Virus record (IMG/VR): IMGVR_UViG_3300028920_000001
Span: 250,001 to 314,000 of that record
DNA length: 64,000 bases
Strand: one strand, 5' to 3'
DNA from: a virus
The position numbers were made by a program, and so were the translations under genes. Below are positions 7,251 to 14,197 of the stretch, one piece after another. Each line of letters begins with the position of its first letter. Position 1 is the stretch's first letter. Below the pieces are notes generated by a model that was not told the origin of the DNA, did not search any database, and worked only from the letters and a program-made list of their open reading frames with translations.

Positions 7251-8021
7251 TTATTTGGGCCTGAATGTCTCAGTTTCTACTGAAGAAATTCGAACTCGGT
7301 TTTGTTTTCTAAGAATATTCTTTAAGTCTCGAGCTTCAGCATACTTGGCAATTGAATATTCAGGTTGGTCGGGCTGTCCAAGAGCTACTAATCGAGCCCC
7401 GGCTAATTCTTTTGGAGTATATTTCCTACCTTCAAGTTGAAGTTCTTTACGTCGTTTGACTCGATTAGCCCATCGCATATCAAGCATTCGTCGTACTGCT
7501 TTTTCGCTCACAAATTGAATTCGAATAGTGAGATCAAAGGGAATCTTTCGATATAAGCGTAGACTCATACGGCATGCGTAATCGCATCCCAAGGCAAAAG
7601 CATGTTGATATGAATTAGCTCGGATTAAAACATGTGACAACTTGAATTTTGGTGGAAAAATAGCCCTCCAAATTTTAATTTCAGGCGAAACTTCAGCTCC
7701 TGGACCTAATAACTTTTCCAAAGTCTCGTTTCGATAACCCGGGAAAGCTAAGCTCATGGCTGCATCATAAAGCTGATCAAATCTAGTTTTATTGGCCTTA
7801 TGAGCTGGTATAGGAATTTCTTTTAAAAGATCGAGTGGAATAGTATTATTATGAATAAAATCAACAAACATTGCTCTGAAGTAATCTCGGTCCTTTGGGC
7901 TTGAGGCTCTTTGGATATACTCTTCCAGGCGTTCCTTTGGGCTTCTCTCGCGTTTCCCGGCTTTAAAGGTCTTTTGTCCCGTCTTGGACTTAGAGGCTTT
8001 TTTCATACCTTCTCGTGTCAC
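7251..8021 (-). CDS. hypothetical basic protein, 256 aa
   Basis: Highly basic N-terminal 30 residues (K-K-A-S-K-S-K-T-G-Q-K) precede a mostly helical body with Y-Q-H-A-F-A-L-G-C-D-Y-A-C-R-M and R-W-A-N-R-V-K-R-R-K-E-L. Nucleic-acid binding is plausible but no family is recognised. The first codon is GTG 8021; ATG 8006 follows AGAAGG too closely to be an obvious start. It reads away from the structured region 8022-8386. Confidence 0.5.
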   Translation of the reverse strand: MTREGMKKASKSKTGQKTFKAGKRERSPKERLEEYIQRASSPKDRDYFRAMFVDFIHNNTIPLDLLKEIPIPAHKANKTRFDQLYDAAMSLAFPGYRNETLEKLLGPGAEVSPEIKIWRAIFPPKFKLSHVLIRANSYQHAFALGCDYACRMSLRLYRKIPFDLTIRIQFVSEKAVRRMLDMRWANRVKRRKELQLEGRKYTPKELAGARLVALGQPDQPEYSIAKYAEARDLKNILRKQNRVRISSVETETFRPK

Positions 8022-8042
8022 GAACGGGTTATATTTAAATAA

Positions 8043-8199
8043 CAGCCGTGAGAGAACTTTTGTTCAGAAGATCTCTTCGGCTGTAGAGTTATTTCGCATT
8101 GGATGGAGCGTGGGTATAAATGACAATACGAGTCATCTCCCCAATAAGGTTTAGATTTAACAGGGGTTGGATCATAGATCCGACGAGTCTGAACCTTAT
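8043..8199. promoter_or_regulatory. structured intergenic region with two nested hairpins
   Basis: This divergent gap holds two folded elements. The first pairs CAGCCG (8043-8048) with CGGCTG (8078-8083) and continues inward after a small internal loop (GAGA with TCTC). The second is a 13-pair stem with two G-U pairs (8144-8156 with 8187-8199) that encloses a 7-pair hairpin with a three-base loop (8167-8173 with 8177-8183). The remainder to 8404 includes a polypyrimidine run at about 8336-8377. It could be a 5' leader for the genes at 8405 and 8877, a small RNA, or a replication landmark. Confidence 0.45.
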
Positions 8200-8379
8200 C
8201 CGAAAGGCGCGGGCGTCGATCCTAAAGATCGTAAAGAATATGAAGATCTGGATTCAGAGCAACTCCTCTCTGAGCCTAGATTTATTCAGAGTAGCCGAGT
8301 TCGGTTTTACCGTTCGTCGTTGCCCCTCTGTTTAGAGATTTTCTTTTCTCTTCTATTCTTTCTTTCGATCCATTCCTAA
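8167..8379 (+). CDS. doubtful small ORF with C-terminal hydrophobic segment
   Basis: A 70-codon frame with a charged N-terminus (D-P-K-D-R-K-E-Y-E-D-L) and a hydrophobic end (L-P-L-C-L-E-I-F-F-S-L-L-F-F-L) that could span a membrane. Its TTG start lies inside the inner hairpin at 8167-8183 and follows AGGGG with no spacing, which weakens the case. It may be spurious, or it may be a small regulated membrane protein. Confidence 0.25.
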   Translation: MDHRSDESEPYPKGAGVDPKDRKEYEDLDSEQLLSEPRFIQSSRVRFYRSSLPLCLEIFFSLLFFLSIHS

Positions 8380-8404
8380 TGCTCTTTTGAAAAAACTCAA
8401 TACC

Positions 8405-8776
8405 ATGTATTCAAATACAGATATAAATTCAACGAGCGAAGCGAGTAAGCAGGAAGCGGAAGCGAAGGAGCATTGGGTACTAGAGGGTGAACATAAGGCG
8501 AGTGAAGGATCAGGTTTAGTCCGGACATTTATGATATTTATAGGGCTTCCGATACATATTGAGTATCAAGTAGCTCCAATGCCGATTTTAAATCCGGGCC
8601 GAGTAATCGATCTTGACCTCTCTTTAAGGCATCCGAAGGATCCGAGAAAGGTTAGGAAGATTCAGGGCCCGCACATAGTCTCGAGTTCTAAGCTCAGATA
8701 TGAATCGGACGGAAGACCTTCAAGAAAGGGTCTTTCTCAATATCTGGAAATGAAAATCTTCGAGCTTGCCACGTAA
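8405..8776 (+). CDS. hypothetical protein, 123 aa
   Basis: The N-terminal 35 residues are Ser/Glu/Lys-rich. They are followed by a hydrophobic stretch (F-M-I-F-I-G-L-P-I-H-I) and a basic C-terminal half (L-R-H-P-K-D-P-R-K-V-R-K-I). The ATG at 8405 is used; TTG 8387 in frame is an alternative. No ribosome site is clear. It sits upstream of the sigma-factor-like gene, with a 100-base gap that contains a small GACGA/TCGTC hairpin. Function unknown. Confidence 0.4.
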   Translation: MYSNTDINSTSEASKQEAEAKEHWVLEGEHKASEGSGLVRTFMIFIGLPIHIEYQVAPMPILNPGRVIDLDLSLRHPKDPRKVRKIQGPHIVSSSKLRYESDGRPSRKGLSQYLEMKIFELAT

Positions 8777-8876
8777 GCTCGGGCATGTTATTATCCAGAT
8801 TGTCTGGTGCCGTAAATACTCGGCGCGGCTCTGTAACTCCGTTAAGTCGACGAACCGGTCGTCGCAGGGAGGAAAG

Positions 8877-10265
8877 ATGAAACGCGTAAAAGTTATTATT
8901 CCGACGAACCAGTCATTTTTAAGAGACTGGTATTCGTGGACCCATGGCCGTGTGTCTCGTCACTTCAAGCGGAACAAGGAACGGGTAATTGATACCGCAC
9001 AGAACGTGCGGTTACGTCTCCTCAGCAAAGATTTCATCGGCAGGTGGTTTTTTAAACATCTGACTGAGGACTTAATCACTCGAGAACAAGCTGAGAAAAT
9101 TCTCGGTGGTATTCGAATTGCGTTTGCTGGTTCTATCCATCCGGTGGTGGGTGATCGGTCTGATCCGGAGTCTTTATGGCGCGTATCAGATATTTTGCAG
9201 TTTGCTAAATTTGATTACGATCGTTATTATTACTCAATTCAAAATCACACGATCGATAGTGATCGGATGATCCGCCTACTCGGTTATCCGGAAAAGTCGT
9301 ATGGCTTGTTACAATCATTGTATCGCCAAGGTCGAATTCGTCCTGCTGAATTTACTGAGCATGATTGCACAGGGAAAAAAGATTGTGTATCATGTGATCG
9401 AGGCCGAGCTCGTTTGCGTGGTAAAGGGATTTCTTTAGCTCATAACTGGCTAGATCCGAAAGTTGAATGTCACGTCAGCGCTTTACGTTGGAATGATTCT
9501 CAATTATCCCCATTTTTGCGTAATTGGAAGCGGATGAACTGGATCAAGTGTACTCCCGATTTCATCATGCGTCCTGAAGGCAAAAAGACGGCAACTATTA
9601 CTGCTGGCCTACTCAAGTATGCAGCTATTATTATTGATAATGAAGTTGTCAATGATTTTAAGCGGATGGGTCGCGTTGATGATTTGTCGAACGTGATTCT
9701 GAATAATGGTATGTCTCCTGAGCTTTCTAATAATGAAACTGTTGCTTATGAAGTAGATGAAAAAACTGAGGAAACAAAAGCTGTTCTATGTGATCCTCAG
9801 GCCAATGAGACTTTTGAAGAGTCTGATCGCCGTAGTGATATTACTGCACTGATCAATAGCTCAAATTTGACTGATGAGGAGTATGAAGTCATTTTGAGAA
9901 TTGATCTGCAAAATATGTCGGTTCGTGCTTTTAGTGAGGAGTATGAAATTCAGATTCAGAAAATTCACCGAATTCGAAATTCTGCACTTCGTAAAATGCG
10001 GGGGTCGAAATTAGATGAAGAGGGGATTAAGAATCTGGTCAGATCAATTTGTTTGGGTCATTCAATGACAATTGAGCAAATTTTGTCTCCGGAGCCGTTT
10101 GGCCCGTCGGTCGTTGCTCGGACTGATTTGTTTTCTACTCTTTACGATCATGGAATGAATATTGAGGCTATTTCTGGCTATTTCTTATACCCTCAACCTA
10201 AAATTGTGGCAGCCATTAATCGTAAATGTAATCAGGAAATGCGGGTTCGTAAGCCGAAGGGCTAG
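8877..10265 (+). CDS. RNA polymerase sigma-70-like factor
   Basis: Sigma factors direct host RNA polymerase to promoters. In this 462-residue protein the C-terminal ~90 residues look like region 4: L-T-D-E-E-Y-E-V-I-L-R-I-D-L-Q-N-M-S followed by a helix-turn-helix (S-E-E-Y-E-I-Q-I-Q-K-I-H-R-I-R-N-S-A-L-R-K-M-R). The N-terminal part (V-R-L-R-L-L-S-K-D-F-I-G-R-W-F) could be region 2. The middle has a Cys cluster (C-T-G-K-K-D-C-V-S-C). ATG 8877 is chosen because GGGAGGAAAG lies directly upstream; longer reading adds 37 residues with no ribosome site. It probably sets a phage-specific transcription class; the promoters it reads are unknown. Confidence 0.6.
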   Translation: MKRVKVIIPTNQSFLRDWYSWTHGRVSRHFKRNKERVIDTAQNVRLRLLSKDFIGRWFFKHLTEDLITREQAEKILGGIRIAFAGSIHPVVGDRSDPESLWRVSDILQFAKFDYDRYYYSIQNHTIDSDRMIRLLGYPEKSYGLLQSLYRQGRIRPAEFTEHDCTGKKDCVSCDRGRARLRGKGISLAHNWLDPKVECHVSALRWNDSQLSPFLRNWKRMNWIKCTPDFIMRPEGKKTATITAGLLKYAAIIIDNEVVNDFKRMGRVDDLSNVILNNGMSPELSNNETVAYEVDEKTEETKAVLCDPQANETFEESDRRSDITALINSSNLTDEEYEVILRIDLQNMSVRAFSEEYEIQIQKIHRIRNSALRKMRGSKLDEEGIKNLVRSICLGHSMTIEQILSPEPFGPSVVARTDLFSTLYDHGMNIEAISGYFLYPQPKIVAAINRKCNQEMRVRKPKG

Positions 10266-10286
10266 ATTTTTATTCTATGAGTGGTC

Positions 10287-11711
10287 ATGATGGCCACTCA
10301 AGTACACCTTGCCTCTTCAACTCGTTTGATCCTGGCTATGTTTCAACTTATAGCTGCGATTGAAGATAATTTCGGTAGGGCCTTATTTGATATTTTATCT
10401 AAGCAATATCCGGATCAAGTTGATGATATGGTAGCCAAGTTGTCCGGTTTTCCCGCAGAACAAATTGAAGCGGAGCCGGCAACTGCTAAAAGGGCTGCTT
10501 TTCGTCGACTTGGAAATCGGATGTTAGCAATAGCCCGTCGTGAGCTTCAGCATTCGCCAGATGAGGCGATTGATGTTGTTCAAGATTTTCTTACTTATAT
10601 TGCAACTGGATCAAAGACAGTTGAGGATCCTGAAACTGGTGAAAGGACTGAACGAACTGAAGCGGAGCCATGGGATTTTACCAAGGCTGATGAAAATTGG
10701 CAGGGAGCTTTAAAAAAGATTTTCCGTAATATTAAAACTACTGGGATTAGCCGATCTCAAAAGATTACTGGGATTCGTGATTCTGATAAACGTGAATTTG
10801 GAATGCTGAAATGGAAGATGGAACAAGGTGAAGAACTTGACGCACGTGAGAAGGCTGAATATAAGAAATTAGAGAAACTATTTAAGTCTAAGAAAGTTGA
10901 TCCTGATTCAATTCCGGCGTGGGATCCTGATAAGCCTTGGGGAGCTAAGGAAAAGGGGATTGAAGAAGCCTTCGGTAAGCGTGGTGAAGAAGGTGAAGAA
11001 AAGTCTGGTGGTGAAGGAGCCATTCCGACCACTGATGAAACTGCACTTGGTAAAGCTCTCGATGACAAAGCCGCTGTTCGTGAATTTATCGATTTAATTG
11101 ATCTTCATCTCCCGGATCTTAAGTCATCATTATCTGAAGATACCAGTAAGTTATTTGATTTAATTTTTGAAGATGAAATTGGTTCATTTGGTTCTGACAT
11201 TAAAGAAAATATGGGTCAAGCTTCAGCTCTTAAAGAAAAATATCCGGAACTTTATGAAGCTAATAAGAAGCGCTGGTCTGGATTTGTTGGTGATTTGCGT
11301 AAAAAGTTATTGAAAGAAATTTTCAAATATATAGATACTGAGATGTCGAAGCGTGATTATGAGCGCCTATATGAAGAATTTTTCGCGGACACGACTCCTC
11401 GAGATGTCGAAAAGAGGGAAGAGGCTAAAGTTAAAGAGAAAGAATCCTATCAACGTGGGATTGATGAACGCAAATTAGGTCGTCTTAAGTACAAAAAGGA
11501 TCAGAGTGGTAAGCTTTCCGATCGAGAGCAAAAAGAATGGGATCGTTTGGTTAAGAAACTTAATTTGTCTGAAGAAGAAATTGGAAGAATTGAAGCTGTT
11601 TCGCCTAAATCGAAGAAAGGTCCTGCAGCTGAAGCCATGGCATCTCTTAGCCCAATGGCTCGTAGATTAGCCATTAATTGGTTAATTGACCATGGATGGT
11701 TCACTATATAA
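10287..11711 (+). CDS. possible sigma-region-2-like protein with internal repeat, ~474 aa
   Basis: Residues ~70-110 (R-R-L-G-N-R-M-L-A-I-A-R-R-E-L then P-D-E-A-I-D-V-V-Q-D-F-L-T-Y-I) match the general pattern of sigma-70 region 2, where D-A-x-D-V-V-Q-D is typical. No clear region 4 is seen. The protein also contains a ~40-residue duplicated charged module: R-E-F-G-M-L-K-W-K-M-E-Q-G-E-E-L-D-A-R-E and, near the C-terminus, R-K-L-G-R-L-K-Y-K-K-D-Q-S-G-K-L-S-D-R-E. ATG 10287 or 10290 lies in the centre of an imperfect palindrome (10279-10299) that could fold over the start. The sigma link is an inference; a scaffold-like role is possible. Confidence 0.45.
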   Translation: MMATQVHLASSTRLILAMFQLIAAIEDNFGRALFDILSKQYPDQVDDMVAKLSGFPAEQIEAEPATAKRAAFRRLGNRMLAIARRELQHSPDEAIDVVQDFLTYIATGSKTVEDPETGERTERTEAEPWDFTKADENWQGALKKIFRNIKTTGISRSQKITGIRDSDKREFGMLKWKMEQGEELDAREKAEYKKLEKLFKSKKVDPDSIPAWDPDKPWGAKEKGIEEAFGKRGEEGEEKSGGEGAIPTTDETALGKALDDKAAVREFIDLIDLHLPDLKSSLSEDTSKLFDLIFEDEIGSFGSDIKENMGQASALKEKYPELYEANKKRWSGFVGDLRKKLLKEIFKYIDTEMSKRDYERLYEEFFADTTPRDVEKREEAKVKEKESYQRGIDERKLGRLKYKKDQSGKLSDREQKEWDRLVKKLNLSEEEIGRIEAVSPKSKKGPAAEAMASLSPMARRLAINWLIDHGWFTI

Positions 11712-12045
11712 TAAATTCACTGGCGAGCGTCCTAACAGACGACTTCGGCTAGTTTCATATGAGTATGCTTGTACTAAGATTCCTCGTTTGGTTTTATTAT
11801 TATTGAGGCAAGAGCAACTAAGAATCACTACCGGGAGTCATCGGGAAGGTTATGATGTAGTTACTATTTATCGGCTTACTCATCCGGAAGATTATTGGGT
11901 ATTGCTTCGGGAAGATTTTGAAAGAGTCAAAAATATAGCGTCAAATTCTACTCTTAGAATATTTGGATCCGAAACTGATCAAGATATTAAGAATCGTATT
12001 TTAGCGCTTGTAAAAGTAGAGTTTTCAGATAGGAAGGTTTTCTAG
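11692..12045 (+). CDS. hypothetical protein, 117 aa
   Basis: Small soluble protein rich in Arg (R-P-N-R-R-L-R-L-V) with a W-V-L-L-R-E-D-F-E-R-V helix and a C-terminal helical segment. The ATG at 11692 overlaps the end of the previous gene by 20 bases, so co-expression is likely. No family recognised. Confidence 0.5.
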   Translation: MDGSLYNKFTGERPNRRLRLVSYEYACTKIPRLVLLLLRQEQLRITTGSHREGYDVVTIYRLTHPEDYWVLLREDFERVKNIASNSTLRIFGSETDQDIKNRILALVKVEFSDRKVF

Positions 12046-12052
12046 GTATTAT

Positions 12053-12253
12053 ATGACTAAGAAGAAGGATCCGGGACCAATCGTTTTAGTTCCGTGTAAG
12101 CGTGGAAGAGATCAAAAGACTGCCGGGACCAGTTGTTCTAGTAAAAAAGCATATAAATTAAGTGAAGACGGGGCTAAGCTTGTGAGGTTTAAGTGCGTTG
12201 AATGTGGACACACTTGGACTATTCCGGTTGGTGGCCAATTCACTGCTGTTTGA
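12053..12253 (+). CDS. small zinc-ribbon protein, 66 aa
   Basis: A Lys-rich start is followed by C-K-R-G-R-D, C-S-S-K-K and a C-terminal C-V-E-C-G-H-T-W-T-I knuckle: four Cys in a zinc-ribbon arrangement. The shape resembles short phage proteins with a C-x-x-C-G-H-x-W ending. It follows the preceding gene by seven bases. Nucleic-acid binding is plausible. Confidence 0.55.
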   Translation: MTKKKDPGPIVLVPCKRGRDQKTAGTSCSSKKAYKLSEDGAKLVRFKCVECGHTWTIPVGGQFTAV

Positions 12254-12440
12254 TATTAGACACCGTTGGCAGTTGAAGATCGAAAATTCTCCGGCTCACG
12301 GAGGGGATAACCTGTATCAATGTCAAAATTGTGAATATAATATTTTCGCCAAGTCTCCAATGGAAGCTCAATGGCTTTCGGATAAATATGGTCACCCTTA
12401 TTGTAATTATCGCATTATATACAATATAATGGAGTCGTAG
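12231..12440 (+). CDS. small Cys-containing protein, ~69 aa (start uncertain)
   Basis: Contains C-Q-N-C-E-Y-N and a later Y-G-H-P-Y-C, suggesting a zinc site, with a helix S-P-M-E-A-Q-W-L between. Possible starts are TTG 12198, GTG 12231 and TTG 12273, and none has a clear ribosome site. The choice here limits overlap with the previous gene. The next gene begins 14 bases downstream, after a TGTAATTT motif. Confidence 0.4.
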   Translation: MANSLLFDIRHRWQLKIENSPAHGGDNLYQCQNCEYNIFAKSPMEAQWLSDKYGHPYCNYRIIYNIMES

Positions 12441-12454
12441 TTGTAATTTTCAAA

Positions 12455-13255
12455 ATGAATTGTGGAGTTGTAGGAAACATTAATGCAGTTCGTACTTTCC
12501 AAAATTTCTTTAGTAGAGAATTTAGAGTCCTAGTTTTAAATGGTCCTTCTTATATTGGGAAGTGGACTTTTGCTAGAAATTGGTTGATTGAACAAGTACA
12601 GGCTGCTGATTTTTTTGAGCCAGATACTTCAATTTCCGGAGCTCGTGAAGTAAAGGCGTTTTTTGAAACTGAACCGTTATTTAGTTCATGGAAAGTAGCC
12701 TTAATTAATGACGCTGATCGACTAAGTGAACCGGCGCAAGATGTTTATCTCAAGATTTTGGAAGAACCGCCATCTAAAGCTCGAATTGTCTTCATTACTG
12801 AAGATTGTGATGCTCTTTTGTCTGCGTTGAAATCTAGACTTCAGCATATTATCCGATGGCATATGCTTTATGGTGGTGAGATGGATGAATTCATTGAGTC
12901 TAGTGAATTCACTGAAGATAAAGAGGCTCGACGTCTTTGTGCAGGTCGTCCTGGTTTGTATAATTTCTTAGCTGGAAAATGTGAACCTTATTCTCAGCTT
13001 TACACAGCTGTAGAACAATCTATTGGTGGTGAATCCTCTTTATTTATGCCTATTCCTGAGATTATTTTGAATCTGAAAAATAAGCGTTCGATTGAGAAAG
13101 ATGCAGCAGCTCAAATAATAAGATCAGCAGCTAAACAAAAATTATCTAAGAATAATCGGAAAGTGTCGAAATTTTATGAATTTGCAGCTATTTTACTTAG
13201 ACAACCATCAGCTAGTGCAGAAATTCATTGGCAAAAAGCTATCTTAGATCTTTGA
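12455..13255 (+). CDS. holB: DNA polymerase III delta-prime-like clamp loader subunit
   Basis: Delta-prime is the rigid AAA+ stator of the clamp loader. Residues ~25-40 hold a degenerate P-loop (N-G-P-S-Y-I-G-K-W-T), as in delta-prime subunits that do not hydrolyse ATP. V-A-L-I-N-D-A-D-R-L-S-E-P-A-Q-D is the Walker-B region, followed by L-K-I-L-E-E-P-P and L-K-S-R-L-Q (the S-R-L/C sensor), all classic for this family. At 266 residues it is somewhat short. TGTAATTT lies five bases before the ATG. It adjoins the delta-like gene, with DnaX and a clamp-like protein encoded downstream, which strongly supports the call. Confidence 0.8.
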   Translation: MNCGVVGNINAVRTFQNFFSREFRVLVLNGPSYIGKWTFARNWLIEQVQAADFFEPDTSISGAREVKAFFETEPLFSSWKVALINDADRLSEPAQDVYLKILEEPPSKARIVFITEDCDALLSALKSRLQHIIRWHMLYGGEMDEFIESSEFTEDKEARRLCAGRPGLYNFLAGKCEPYSQLYTAVEQSIGGESSLFMPIPEIILNLKNKRSIEKDAAAQIIRSAAKQKLSKNNRKVSKFYEFAAILLRQPSASAEIHWQKAILDL

Positions 13256-13270
13256 ATGTAATTTTTTGTC

Positions 13271-14197
13271 TTGGCTAATTTAGTTATCATAAACGGGGAT
13301 GATGAATTCCTCAAAGAACGTGCTGCTTTAGATGAAGCGCATAATTTTTTAACGAATGATATAGACTGGTTTGATTATTCCAATCTTGATCGTTATCTAG
13401 ATGAATCTCAAATGGTTCCGTTGTCGGGGGAAGGTCGAATATTTATCATCCGAAATTCGAAAAAAGTACCAGAACTCCCATGTGGTGAAAATGATGTACT
13501 CATTCTAATATCGCATTCTCAGCTTACCGATGGTAGAGCTAAACGAATACATAGTATAAAGGCGCTGAAAACTTTCGATAATAACAATGAAATCATTAAA
13601 TGGATTTTAGTTGAGGGTAGACGATCTAATATCGATTTATCTAGAGTCGCTGGTGCTTTATATATCAATAATGGAAAACGCTTAAGGAAAATTCATTCTG
13701 AAATCCAAAAATTAATAGCATTAACTGAACCCGGTGATATTGTTTCTCCTGAAGTTGCTAGATCAGTGTTATGTTTTTCTGCTGATCTCACACCTAAACA
13801 AGTAGTGGATGCAATGATTGATGGTAATGCTAGATTAGCACTAGGTTATTACGATAAGCTACAAGAAAAAGCGGATGAGACTGGATGGATCATATCATAT
13901 ATGCAATTTCATGTGCTTCAACAACTAAGAATGGAAGAATTACATCGGAAAGGAGTGGAACATAACGATTCGGCAGCTAAACTTAGTGTTCACCCGTTTG
14001 TATACAAAAAGATGTTAGAAAAACGTTTGGGACTGTGGACTTCAGAGTCTTTATTAAACAGTGTTTCTGCGCTCTGTGATCTCGATCTCGAACATAAGCG
14101 TGGCAACAAAGCAGCTCGATTAGGGTTGGAAGCAGAAATTATTAGACTGTCTGAGGAGTCAGGGAATGTCCAAAGAGTCAGTGGCACGAAAAACTGA
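13271..14197 (+). CDS. holA: DNA polymerase III delta-like clamp loader subunit
   Basis: Delta is the wrench that opens the sliding clamp. The N-terminus I-I-N-G-D-D-E-F-L-K-E-R-A resembles the conserved opening of HolA (G-x-D-x-F-L). The later helical collar (I-S-Y-M-Q-F-H-V-L-Q-Q-L-R and L-C-D-L-D-L-E-H-K-R-G) matches the family's C-terminal domain. 308 residues is near normal. It starts at TTG 13271 after a TGTAATTT motif. It follows holB by 15 bases and overlaps nrdJ by 32, so the three are one transcription unit. Confidence 0.75.
   Translation: MANLVIINGDDEFLKERAALDEAHNFLTNDIDWFDYSNLDRYLDESQMVPLSGEGRIFIIRNSKKVPELPCGENDVLILISHSQLTDGRAKRIHSIKALKTFDNNNEIIKWILVEGRRSNIDLSRVAGALYINNGKRLRKIHSEIQKLIALTEPGDIVSPEVARSVLCFSADLTPKQVVDAMIDGNARLALGYYDKLQEKADETGWIISYMQFHVLQQLRMEELHRKGVEHNDSAAKLSVHPFVYKKMLEKRLGLWTSESLLNSVSALCDLDLEHKRGNKAARLGLEAEIIRLSEESGNVQRVSGTKN

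Noticed and set aside
8120-8335. 71-codon plus-strand frame in the structured gap
   Set aside because: Basic, low-quality composition with no ribosome site, running through the hairpins; it is unlikely to be a gene.
10757-11068. Minus-strand frame of 103 codons inside the sigma-region-2-like gene
   Set aside because: Ser/Pro-rich antisense shadow of a charged helical protein, with no supporting signals.
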